From NCBI GenBank assembly GCA_963744115.1, contig CAVUSI010000001.1:438243-502242 (forward strand): a DNA stretch of 64,000 nt, written 5' to 3'. Both the position numbers and the translations under genes were made by a program. This stretch comes from Chersky-267 sp963744115. GTDB taxonomy: Bacteria; Chloroflexota; Limnocylindria; Limnocylindrales; CSP1-4. The first letter of the stretch is position 1, and each line of letters opens with the position of its first letter. Shown here one piece after another: positions 1 through 7,399 of this stretch. Below the pieces are notes generated by a model, which was not told the origin of the DNA, made no database searches, and was given only the letters and a program-made list of their open reading frames with translations.

Positions 1-1
1 C

Positions 2-271
2 GAGCTGGACACGTACCGCGAGCTCGTCAGCGGCACCCTCGACGTCTACCTGTCGACGGTCAACAACAACCTGTCGCTGATCATGAAGCGGTTGACGGGC
101 GTCACGGTCGTCCTGGCGGGGATCGCGGCGTTCGGCGGGATCTTCGGGATGAGCGAGGCCGGGGCGGCGTTCGCGGGCACCGAGGCCGCCGGCTTCTGGC
201 TGGTCACGGCGGGGATCTTCGGGCTGGCCTTCCTGCTGGCCTACGTCCTGCGCCGGCTGGGCTGGATCTAG
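2..271 (+). CDS. corA: CorA-family divalent metal ion transporter, C-terminal end (5' truncated)
   Basis: Only the last 89 codons are in the window; the reading frame is open from base 2 and stops at 271. CorA proteins are pentameric inner-membrane Mg2+/Co2+ channels. The visible part has the end of the long cytoplasmic stalk helix (the NNNLSLIMKRLT stretch, typical just before TM1) and two membrane helices separated by a short periplasmic loop. The selectivity-filter position reads GIFGMSEAG where classical CorA has YGMN, so Asn is replaced by Ser; substrate range is therefore uncertain. The protein ends a few residues after TM2, as in the family. The gene start lies upstream of the window. 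Confidence 0.82.
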   Translation, partial: ELDTYRELVSGTLDVYLSTVNNNLSLIMKRLTGVTVVLAGIAAFGGIFGMSEAGAAFAGTEAAGFWLVTAGIFGLAFLLAYVLRRLGWI

Positions 272-288
272 GGCCCGTCGCCGCTGAC

Positions 289-1002
289 CTAGTGGCAGAA
301 GACCGGGTCCGCCTTGGGGTTCGCTTCCTTGTGATCGGCCGGACCGTGACCGAGCGGAAGGGCGATGACCTGGGTCTTCTCGAACGTCCCGACGGGTCCT
401 TCCGAGGTCTGGAGCCAGACGGCTTCGCGCTTGTCGGCGAGCGCCGCGTCGAGGGTCGTGACGTGCCGCCGGACCTCGACGATCTCGTAGAGGTAGAGCT
501 GATCGTCGGTGGTATAGACCTGGACCAGCATCCCCTTCATCCGCCGGCCGTTGTTGATCTTGGACGCCTCGAGGATCGGCAGGAACATGCCCGTCCGGGC
601 GTGGGCATACAGGTAGGTCGGTCCGGGCTGACCCGGCTGATGGAGCTGGAGCAGGTACATCGCGACGTTGCACGGCGGGAATGCATTCGCGCCGCCCGGC
701 TGGCGGATCACCGGCAGGTCGATGTCGAGCGCCGGGACGACCACGCGGGACGCGACCGCGGCCTTGCCCGGTGACGCCGACGCGCTGCCCCCCGGGCTGG
801 CGGTCGTCAGCGGCGGGAAGGTCAGGAGGGTGCTCGGCCCGGGACTGTCGGTGGGCGCGACTGTGGGCGCCCCCGACGCGACCGCGGTCGCGTCGACCGG
901 GTTCGTGTAGTTCAGCAGACCGGCGGCGATGAGCGACACGCCGATGGCGGCCAGGACGGCGGGGATGAGGCGGCGCTGGAGGCGTTCGGCGAGCGTGCGC
1001 AT
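289..1002 (-). CDS. Sortase-like membrane-anchored protein with Ser at the catalytic Cys position
   Basis: The 237-residue protein has one N-terminal membrane segment (about 12-30), a Pro/Ser/Thr-rich spacer (about 40-82) and a sortase-like beta-barrel domain (about 84-220). The domain begins with the typical strand VVVPALDIDLPVI and keeps the histidine loop (YAHARTGMF, His134). The TLxTC segment reads WLQTS, so Ser200 stands where the nucleophilic Cys belongs, and the usual Arg of the last strand is replaced around Lys209-Gln211. Real sortases use Cys to transpeptidate LPxTG-like substrates to the envelope; this copy may be an inactive relative or use another chemistry. It is divergently oriented to the small protein at 1070. 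No LPxTG substrate gene is visible nearby. Confidence 0.65.
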   Translation of the reverse strand: MRTLAERLQRRLIPAVLAAIGVSLIAAGLLNYTNPVDATAVASGAPTVAPTDSPGPSTLLTFPPLTTASPGGSASASPGKAAVASRVVVPALDIDLPVIRQPGGANAFPPCNVAMYLLQLHQPGQPGPTYLYAHARTGMFLPILEASKINNGRRMKGMLVQVYTTDDQLYLYEIVEVRRHVTTLDAALADKREAVWLQTSEGPVGTFEKTQVIALPLGHGPADHKEANPKADPVFCH

Positions 1003-1069
1003 GCGGGCGCCATCCTAGCCCGTCCCCGGACAGCCCGCCTTCGCCGCGTGGTACTGGTACCCTCCCGCA

Positions 1070-1435
1070 ATGCTGCCGCGCGTCGCCATCGTCCTCGGGC
1101 TGCTGGCCGGGATCGCGACGGGGGCGGCCATCATCGCGGCCGTCGTCGCGTACGTCCCCGGACCGGTCCACGCGACCTCCACCCCGTCGCCGATCGTGTC
1201 GGCCTCACCGTCGTCGCCGTCGCCCTCACCGACGATCGCGACACCGTCGGTCGGACCGTCCGGATCCCCAGGCTCGAACGCATCGCCGTCGCCGTTCGTC
1301 TCGGCCTCGCCGCCCTCTTCGGCCGGTCCGTCCGGCGCCGGGTCGCCCGGCGCGTCCGCCACCTCGTCGGGTGCCCCGACCGGATCCGCGTCGCCCTCGG
1401 GGTCCGCGGGGCCTTCCGCGTCCGCCTCGCCCTAG
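1070..1435 (+). CDS. Small membrane-anchored Pro/Ser/Ala-rich protein
   Basis: I do not recognise a family. The 121-residue product has one hydrophobic N-terminal segment (about 5-28) followed only by a low-complexity Ser/Pro/Ala/Gly tail, suggesting an exported, anchored, unfolded protein or cell-wall spacer. The tail composition resembles the linker of the neighbouring sortase-like protein. An ATG start lies six bases after a TACCCT element (1058-1063), fitting a leaderless transcript. It converges on nuoN. A shadow frame on the other strand is also open, so coding status rests on the signal-anchor and the promoter-like element. Confidence 0.45.
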   Translation: MLPRVAIVLGLLAGIATGAAIIAAVVAYVPGPVHATSTPSPIVSASPSSPSPSPTIATPSVGPSGSPGSNASPSPFVSASPPSSAGPSGAGSPGASATSSGAPTGSASPSGSAGPSASASP

Positions 1436-1446
1436 GACCGTCCGGC

Positions 1447-1474
1447 GGCCGGCGCCCGGTGGCCGGCGCCCGGT
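1447..1474. repeat. Tandem 14-bp GC-rich repeat between convergent genes
   Basis: Two perfect head-to-tail copies of GGCCGGCGCCCGGT lie between the small protein ending at 1435 and nuoN ending at 1481. Each copy contains the self-complementary GGCGCC, so the segment can fold in either direction and may act as a weak bidirectional terminator. A CCTAGG hexamer flanks it at 1432 and a CCTAGG again at 1479. Confidence 0.5.
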
Positions 1475-1480
1475 GAGCGC

Positions 1481-2947
1481 CTAGGTCACGAACACCGCTG
1501 CCGCGGCCTGGACCGCCTCGATGAACGGCTCCGGGAACAGGCCGATCACGATCGTCATCACCGCCGCGACGCCGAGGCCGGCGCGCATGATCCAGCTCTT
1601 GTCGACCGGGGCGGGATCGCCCTGGGCATCGCGCATGAACATGTAGACGACGATGCGCAGGTAGTAGAACGCCGCGACCGCGGCGTTGAGCACGGCGATG
1701 ACGGCCAGGAAGCCGGCCGGTCCACCGGCCTCGACGGCCGACAGGATGACGAACGCCTTGGCGAAGAACCCGGCGGTCGGCGGGATGCCGGTCAGCGACA
1801 GGAGGAACAGGGTCATCAGGATGGCCAGCGCCGGCTCGCGCCTGCCGAGACCGGCGAACGTCTCGATGCTGCTCGACACGCCGCGCCGACGCTGGAGCGC
1901 GACGACGATCCCGAAGGCCCCGAGGTTCATGAAGCTGTACGCCACGAGGTAGTACAGGAGGCCTTCGATGCCGTCGATCTGCGGATCGGCGCTCGACCAG
2001 GCGGCCAGCCCCACGAGCATGTAGCCGGTGTGGGCGATCGACGAGTACGCCAGCATCCGCTTGACGTTGTCCTGGGTGATCGCGACCAGGTTGCCGAGCG
2101 TCATGGTGAGCGTCGACAGGATGACGATGACGATCAGCCAGTCGGCATGGAGCGGCCCGAGCGCGCCGAGGAACAGGCGGAGGATCAGCGCGAAGGCCCC
2201 GACCTTCGGCCCGGTCGAGAGATAGCCCGTGACCGGCGTCGGCGAGCCCTGGTAGGCATCGGGCGTCCAGTAGTGGAATGGGACGGCCGCGATCTTGAAC
2301 GCGACACCGGTCGTCAGGAACGCCAGGCCCATCGCCAGGCCGGTCGACAGGGGCGCGGTCCCGGCGACGATCGCCGCCAGGTCGCCGGCGATGACGTCGG
2401 CCCGGGTCGAACCGGTCAGCCCCCAGATGAAGGCAAGGCCGAACAGGAAGATCGCGGAGCTGAACGAGCCGAGGAGGAAGTACTTGATCGCGCCTTCGGT
2501 CGACAGGGCATCGCGCTTGGCGAAGCCGGCCAGCAGATAGCCGGGGATGACCATCAGCTCGAGGCCGAGGAAGAGCACGAGCAGGTCGATCGATGCCGAG
2601 ATCAGCATCGCGCCGGTCATCGCGAAGATCAGGATCGCGACGAACTCGGCCAGCGGCAGGCCGCGCGAGGCGAGGTAGTCCGGGGCGAGGAGCACGGTCA
2701 GGCCGATGATCGATACGAACAGCAGGTCGAGCAGCGTCGTCAGGGCGTCGACCTGGTAGGCGCCCCCGAAGGCGGTCGTCTCGCCGGTGGCGAGGATCAG
2801 GCCGCCGACCACGGCCAGGCCGACGAGCCCGACGACGATCGGGGCGGTCCGTCCGCCGGGCCGGACCAGGTCGACCACGATGACCGCCGCCGCGACCAGC
2901 ACGGCGGCGATGAGCGGGGCGATCGCGGCGATGTCCTGCCAGGCCAT
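1481..2947 (-). CDS. nuoN: NADH-quinone oxidoreductase subunit N
   Basis: A 488-residue, about 14-helix antiporter-like subunit of the complex I membrane arm, last gene of the nuo operon. It carries the proton-channel signature of the NuoL/M/N (Mrp antiporter) family, with a helix-5 Glu in LFLGLELMVIPGYLL, a helix-7 Lys region and the conserved PFHYWTPDAYQGSP loop. Length matches typical NuoN (about 480-500). ATG start is 18 bases downstream of the nuoM stop. Nothing unusual is visible. It works with NuoM and NuoL in redox-coupled proton translocation across the inner membrane. Confidence 0.95.
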   Translation of the reverse strand: MAWQDIAAIAPLIAAVLVAAAVIVVDLVRPGGRTAPIVVGLVGLAVVGGLILATGETTAFGGAYQVDALTTLLDLLFVSIIGLTVLLAPDYLASRGLPLAEFVAILIFAMTGAMLISASIDLLVLFLGLELMVIPGYLLAGFAKRDALSTEGAIKYFLLGSFSSAIFLFGLAFIWGLTGSTRADVIAGDLAAIVAGTAPLSTGLAMGLAFLTTGVAFKIAAVPFHYWTPDAYQGSPTPVTGYLSTGPKVGAFALILRLFLGALGPLHADWLIVIVILSTLTMTLGNLVAITQDNVKRMLAYSSIAHTGYMLVGLAAWSSADPQIDGIEGLLYYLVAYSFMNLGAFGIVVALQRRRGVSSSIETFAGLGRREPALAILMTLFLLSLTGIPPTAGFFAKAFVILSAVEAGGPAGFLAVIAVLNAAVAAFYYLRIVVYMFMRDAQGDPAPVDKSWIMRAGLGVAAVMTIVIGLFPEPFIEAVQAAAAVFVT

Positions 2948-2965
2948 GGTCGGGTCGCGCGCTCC

Positions 2966-4549
2966 TTACCGGCCGAGGAGGTGGAGGGCGACACCGTGAC
3001 CGTCGGCCACGCTGGCCAGGACGCTGGTGACGCTCGTCTGGATGAGGTTGAGGATCAGCCCCGGGAACAGGCCGAATACGACGATCAGCGCCGCCAGCGG
3101 GACGACCGTGACGAGCTCGACCGGGCGGATGTCGGTCAGGTGGGAGCCGAGGCCCGACAGGAAGTCCGACAGGTCCCCGGTGAAGACCCGCTGGAACATC
3201 CACAGCAGGTAGCCCGCCGCGAGGATCATGCAGAAGGTGGCGACGGCCGCCACGTATGGGCTGGATCCGAACGCGCCGACCAGGACGAGGAACTCACCGA
3301 CGAATCCGGACAGGCCGGGCAGCCCGACGCTGGCGAACATGAAGAACCCGAAGGCGGCCGCGTAGACCGGGGTCCGCCCGGCAAGGCCACCCATCTTGGC
3401 GATCGTCCGGTCGTGGGTCCGCTCGTAGATGACCCCGACCATGAGGAACAGGGCGCCCGTGATCAGGCCGTGGTTGACCATCTGGAGGATCGCGCCCTGC
3501 ATCCCCTGCTCGCGGCCGGCGCCACCGACCGGGATGAGCACCGACACGAAGATGCCGAGCGTGACGAACCCCATGTGGCTGACCGACGAGTAGGCGATCA
3601 GCTTCTTGAGATCGGGCTGGACGAGCGCCACGACCGCCCCGTAGATGATCGCGATGAGGCTCAGCGCCACGATCCACGGGGCGAAGGTATGGGCGGCGTC
3701 GGGGAACAGCGGCAGGGTGAACCGGATGAAGCCGTAGGCCCCCAGCTTGAGCAGCACCGCGGCCAGGATCACGGACCCGGCCGTGGGCGCCTCGACGTGG
3801 GCGTCCGGCAGCCAGGTGTGGAACGGGAACATCGGCACCTTGATGGCGAAGGCGAGGAAGAAGGCGAGGAAGGCGAACGCCTGGAGGTTGGAGGCGAAGC
3901 CGGTCGTGGCCGCGAAGGCCCGCAGGGCCTCGAAGTCGAACGCGTTCGCCCACGATCCGGTCGCGGCCTGGTAGGTGAACGCGGTGGCCAGGATGGCCAC
4001 CAGCATCAGCAGCGACCCGACCAGGGTGTAGAGCACGAACTTGATCGTCGCGTAGATCCGGTTCGAGCCGCCCCAGATCCCGATGATCAGGTACATCGGG
4101 ACGAGGACGATCTCCCAGAACACGTAGAACAGGAACATGTCGAGGGCGATGAACACCCCGATCATCCCGACCTCGAGGACGAGGAACGAGATCATGTACT
4201 CCTTGACCCGGTCCTTGATCGGGCCGAACGAGGCCAGGATGCTGATCCAGGTCAGGGTGGTGGTCAGGACCACGAGGACGGCTGACAGGCCGTCGACGCC
4301 GACCTTGTACTGGATCCCGAAGATGGGGATCCAGGCGTGGGTCTCGACCAGCGAGAAGCCGGCCTTGTGCGGGTCGAACGAGACGAGCATGACCAGCGAC
4401 AACCCGAACGCCACCAGGGCCACGATCAGGGCGGTCCAGCGGACGGCCTGGACGTTGGCCTTCGGGATGAACGCGATGATCAGCGCCCCGATGAGCGGCG
4501 TGAACGTGATCAGCGTCAGCAGCGGCAGGCCTGACTGGTCGAGGATCAT
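2966..4549 (-). CDS. nuoM: NADH-quinone oxidoreductase subunit M
   Basis: The start chosen is the ATG at 4549, whose A is also the last base of the nuoL stop (TGATG), giving 527 residues, the usual NuoM size; the longer open frame upstream is an antisense-like extension. The protein shows about 14 membrane helices, the Glu-bearing helix (LFYVFWEIVLVPMYLIIG) and the PMFPFHTWLPDAHVEAPT loop that is diagnostic of the family. It is one of the three antiporter-like proton channels of complex I. The overlap with nuoL suggests translational coupling. Confidence 0.95.
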   Translation of the reverse strand: MILDQSGLPLLTLITFTPLIGALIIAFIPKANVQAVRWTALIVALVAFGLSLVMLVSFDPHKAGFSLVETHAWIPIFGIQYKVGVDGLSAVLVVLTTTLTWISILASFGPIKDRVKEYMISFLVLEVGMIGVFIALDMFLFYVFWEIVLVPMYLIIGIWGGSNRIYATIKFVLYTLVGSLLMLVAILATAFTYQAATGSWANAFDFEALRAFAATTGFASNLQAFAFLAFFLAFAIKVPMFPFHTWLPDAHVEAPTAGSVILAAVLLKLGAYGFIRFTLPLFPDAAHTFAPWIVALSLIAIIYGAVVALVQPDLKKLIAYSSVSHMGFVTLGIFVSVLIPVGGAGREQGMQGAILQMVNHGLITGALFLMVGVIYERTHDRTIAKMGGLAGRTPVYAAAFGFFMFASVGLPGLSGFVGEFLVLVGAFGSSPYVAAVATFCMILAAGYLLWMFQRVFTGDLSDFLSGLGSHLTDIRPVELVTVVPLAALIVVFGLFPGLILNLIQTSVTSVLASVADGHGVALHLLGR

Positions 4550-6525
4550 CAGCGGGCCACCAGGACGAGATACGAGCCGGCCATCACGATCAGGCCGATG
4601 GCGATCCCGAGGGCATAGTTCTGGACCCGGCCGGTCTGGACACGGCGGAGACCCGTCCCGAGCCCGCCCGCGGACCGCCCGATCCAGTTGACGATGCCGT
4701 CGATGACGTAGCGATCGAACCACCAGGCCGCCGCCGCGACCCGGCCGCCGATGCGGATGAAGAGCAGGTCGTTGAGCTCGTCGAACCACCACTTGTTCAG
4801 CGATGCCCGGTACAGGAACCGGGTCGCCGAGTTGGCGGTGGCGATCGCGTGGACCTGGTCGGGCTGCGGATCGCGCCGGAGCGAGCCGATCGCGACGCCG
4901 AAGTAGCGCCAGGCCAGCAGGAGCCCGAGGGTCGCCACGGCGACGCTGAGCAGGATGAGCGCGCCGTCGATCCCGAACAGCTCGACCGGCTTCTCGGTCC
5001 GGGCCATGATGGCGTTCGCTTCCCTGAAGATCGGATCGAGCCATTGCTGGATCCGGCTGTCACCGAACGGCAGGCCGAGGAACAGCCCGATGAAGATCGA
5101 CGGGATCGCCAGCAGGATCAGCGGCACGGTCATCGACCGCGGCGATTCGTGGATGGTGGGCTCGACGGCCGGGTCGACGTGGCTCGGGCCCCAGAACGTC
5201 ATGCCCATCAGCCGGAACATGTAGAACGCCGTCATGAAGGCGACGACGATGCCGATCCCCCAGACGACGAAGAAGCCGTTGCTGAACGCCTCACCGAGGA
5301 TCTCGTCCTTGCTGAAGAAGCCGGCCAGCGGCGGGATCCCGGCGATCGCCAGCGAGCCGATCAGCATCGTCACGTAGGTGATGGGGATCTTCTTCGACAG
5401 ACCGCCCATCCGGCGCATGTCCTGCTCCTCGTGGACGGCGTGGATGACCGAGCCCGAGTCGAGGAACAGCAGCCCCTTGAAGAAGCCGTGGGCCATCAGG
5501 TGGAAGATCGCCGCGACCCAGGCGCCGACGCCGAGCGCGGCGAACATGTAGCCGAGCTGGGACAGGGTCGAATAGGCCAGGACCCGCTTGATGTCGGTCT
5601 GGGTGAACGCGATCGAGGCGGCCAGGATCGCGGTGAAGATGCCGATCCCGGCGACGATGAGCATCGCGTCCTGGGCGTGGGCGAAGATCGGGTTGGCCCG
5701 GGCCACGAGGTAGACGCCGGCGTTGACCATCGTCGCGGCGTGGATGAGGGCGGACACCGGCGTCGGGCCCTCCATGGCGTCCGGGAGCCAGACGTGGAGC
5801 GGGAACTGGGCGCTCTTGCCCATCGCCCCGGACAGCACCAGCAGGGCGATCGCGGCGATCGTGACCTGGTCGAGCGTGCCGATCCGGGTGATGACGTCCT
5901 GGATGTTCAGCGTCCCGAGGCTGATGAAGATGAGCATGATGCCGAGGGCGAAGCCGACGTCACCGACCCGGTTGACGATGAACGCCTTCTTGCTCGCCAG
6001 GGCGGCCGTCCGCTTGCGATACCAGAACCCGATGAGCAGGTAGCTCGACAGGCCGACCAGCTCCCAGGCCACGAACACCAGCAGGAAGTTGTCGGCCAGG
6101 ACCAACAGGAGCATCGAGAACATGAACAGGTTCAGGTAGGCGAAGAACCGCCACGTCCCCGGGTCGTGGGCCATGTAGCCGATCGAGTAGATGTGGACGA
6201 GCATGCCGATCGTCGTCACCACGATGAGCAGGCATGCGGTCAGCGCATCGACGTGGAAGCCGATCTCGACGTTGAACGAGCCAGCCGGGATCCAGTCCCA
6301 CAGGGGCACGTTCAGGCCGCGCTCGCCGAACGGCTCGACGTGACCGAGGGCCGGGATGACCACGATCATCGCGGCGACCCAGCTCACGACCACGACCGCG
6401 ACCGGCACCAGGCTGGCCGCGTTCCGGCCGTACGTCGCCTGGAGGCGGCGGCCGAACAGTGCGGCGAAGATGAATCCGGCGATCGGGAGCGCGGGGATCA
6501 GCAGGATGAGCGCGTCGTACGGCAT
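4549..6525 (-). CDS. nuoL: NADH-quinone oxidoreductase subunit L
   Basis: A 658-residue distal antiporter-like subunit. The N-terminal half contains the expected motif LFVFVAWELVGLSSYLLIGFW, the QFPLHVWLPDAMEGPTPVSALIH loop follows, and the C-terminal third has the extra helices and the long lateral helix region characteristic of NuoL. Length is normal (about 610-680). ATG start is three bases after the nuoK stop. It forms the end of the proton-pumping arm of complex I. Confidence 0.95.
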   Translation of the reverse strand: MPYDALILLIPALPIAGFIFAALFGRRLQATYGRNAASLVPVAVVVVSWVAAMIVVIPALGHVEPFGERGLNVPLWDWIPAGSFNVEIGFHVDALTACLLIVVTTIGMLVHIYSIGYMAHDPGTWRFFAYLNLFMFSMLLLVLADNFLLVFVAWELVGLSSYLLIGFWYRKRTAALASKKAFIVNRVGDVGFALGIMLIFISLGTLNIQDVITRIGTLDQVTIAAIALLVLSGAMGKSAQFPLHVWLPDAMEGPTPVSALIHAATMVNAGVYLVARANPIFAHAQDAMLIVAGIGIFTAILAASIAFTQTDIKRVLAYSTLSQLGYMFAALGVGAWVAAIFHLMAHGFFKGLLFLDSGSVIHAVHEEQDMRRMGGLSKKIPITYVTMLIGSLAIAGIPPLAGFFSKDEILGEAFSNGFFVVWGIGIVVAFMTAFYMFRLMGMTFWGPSHVDPAVEPTIHESPRSMTVPLILLAIPSIFIGLFLGLPFGDSRIQQWLDPIFREANAIMARTEKPVELFGIDGALILLSVAVATLGLLLAWRYFGVAIGSLRRDPQPDQVHAIATANSATRFLYRASLNKWWFDELNDLLFIRIGGRVAAAAWWFDRYVIDGIVNWIGRSAGGLGTGLRRVQTGRVQNYALGIAIGLIVMAGSYLVLVAR

Positions 6526-6528
6526 CGG

Positions 6529-6840
6529 CTACTGCCGCATCGCATCGTACTCATCGACCAGCGGCGTCCGCCGGTTGCGGAAGATCGCGATGACGATGGC
6601 CAGCCCGACGGTCGCCTCGCCGGCGGCCACGGCCATCACGACCAGGGCGATGACCGATGCCTGCGGGCGGAGCGCGGGGTTGAAGGCGCCGAATGCGACG
6701 ATCGACAGGTTCACCGCGTTGAGCATCAGCTCGATCGACATGAGCATGCTGATCGCGTTCCGGCGGGCCAGGAAGCCGAAGGTCCCGATGCAGAACAGGA
6801 GCGCCGACAGGATCAGGTAGCTGTCCAGCGAGTTCGTCAT
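6529..6840 (-). CDS. nuoK: NADH-quinone oxidoreductase subunit K
   Basis: A 103-residue, three-helix membrane subunit. It has the two conserved buried glutamates: one in ISMLMSIELMLNAVNL and one in VAAGEATVGLAIVIAIFRNRR, which form part of the central proton path. The ATG overlaps the nuoJ stop by four bases (ATGA). Size and sequence are fully typical. Confidence 0.96.
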   Translation of the reverse strand: MTNSLDSYLILSALLFCIGTFGFLARRNAISMLMSIELMLNAVNLSIVAFGAFNPALRPQASVIALVVMAVAAGEATVGLAIVIAIFRNRRTPLVDEYDAMRQ

Positions 6841-7385
6841 CGCGGCCCGGACTCCTCGTCCGCGAGCTCGCGCTTGGCCAGGTAGACGCCGCCGATGACC
6901 GCGGCCAGCAGCAGGACGCTGACGACCTCGAACGGCAGCACGTAATCCTGGAACAGGACCTTCGCCAGGTCGCTCGTCGCGGTCGCGACCCGGACGGCCG
7001 CGCCGCCCCAGTCGGTCGAGCTGATGGCCAGGGCGAGGATGACGGCAAGGATGATCGCAGCGATCGCCGACGGGACGGCCTGGGTCTGGAACACGAGGCG
7101 AGCCGGGCCGGCCTTGCTCTGGGTGAGCATGATCGCGAACAGGACCAGGACGCTGATCGCCCCGATGTAGATCAGCACCTGGGCACCGGCGATGAGCGGA
7201 GCGCCGAGGATGACGTAGATCCCGGCAAGCGCCCCGAAGCAGACGATCATCGCCAGGCCGCAGCGGATGATGTCGCGCATCGTCACGACGAGCAGTCCCG
7301 CGCCGAGCAGGATCCCGGCGAAGATCACGAACAGCGCGTCGTTCCAGCTGACCCCGAGGATCGGGATCGTGTCCGGGATGGCCAC
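6837..7385 (-). CDS. nuoJ: NADH-quinone oxidoreductase subunit J
   Basis: The frame is open far upstream, but the gene most likely begins at GTG 7385, preceded by a strong AAGGAG-type ribosome binding site eight bases away, giving 182 residues. The product has five membrane helices, including the pi-bulge helix region ending in GAQVLIYIGAISVLVLFAIML, which is diagnostic for NuoJ/ND6. The first gene downstream of the unusual flavoprotein fusion, it starts the normal membrane-arm block J-K-L-M-N. Confidence 0.93.
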   Translation of the reverse strand: MAIPDTIPILGVSWNDALFVIFAGILLGAGLLVVTMRDIIRCGLAMIVCFGALAGIYVILGAPLIAGAQVLIYIGAISVLVLFAIMLTQSKAGPARLVFQTQAVPSAIAAIILAVILALAISSTDWGGAAVRVATATSDLAKVLFQDYVLPFEVVSVLLLAAVIGGVYLAKRELADEESGPR

Positions 7386-7399
7386 CCGATCTCCTTCAG

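Noticed and set aside
1015..1362. Minus-strand 115-codon frame opposite the small Pro/Ser-rich protein
   Set aside because: Acidic Gly/Asp low-complexity with no membrane or domain signal; the plus-strand frame has a signal anchor and a promoter-like element.
2030..4285. A 751-codon plus-strand open frame across nuoN and nuoM
   Set aside because: Antisense shadow of high-GC genes: Arg/Asp/Glu/Gln-rich nonsense composition, no domains, while the minus strand encodes clear NuoN and NuoM.
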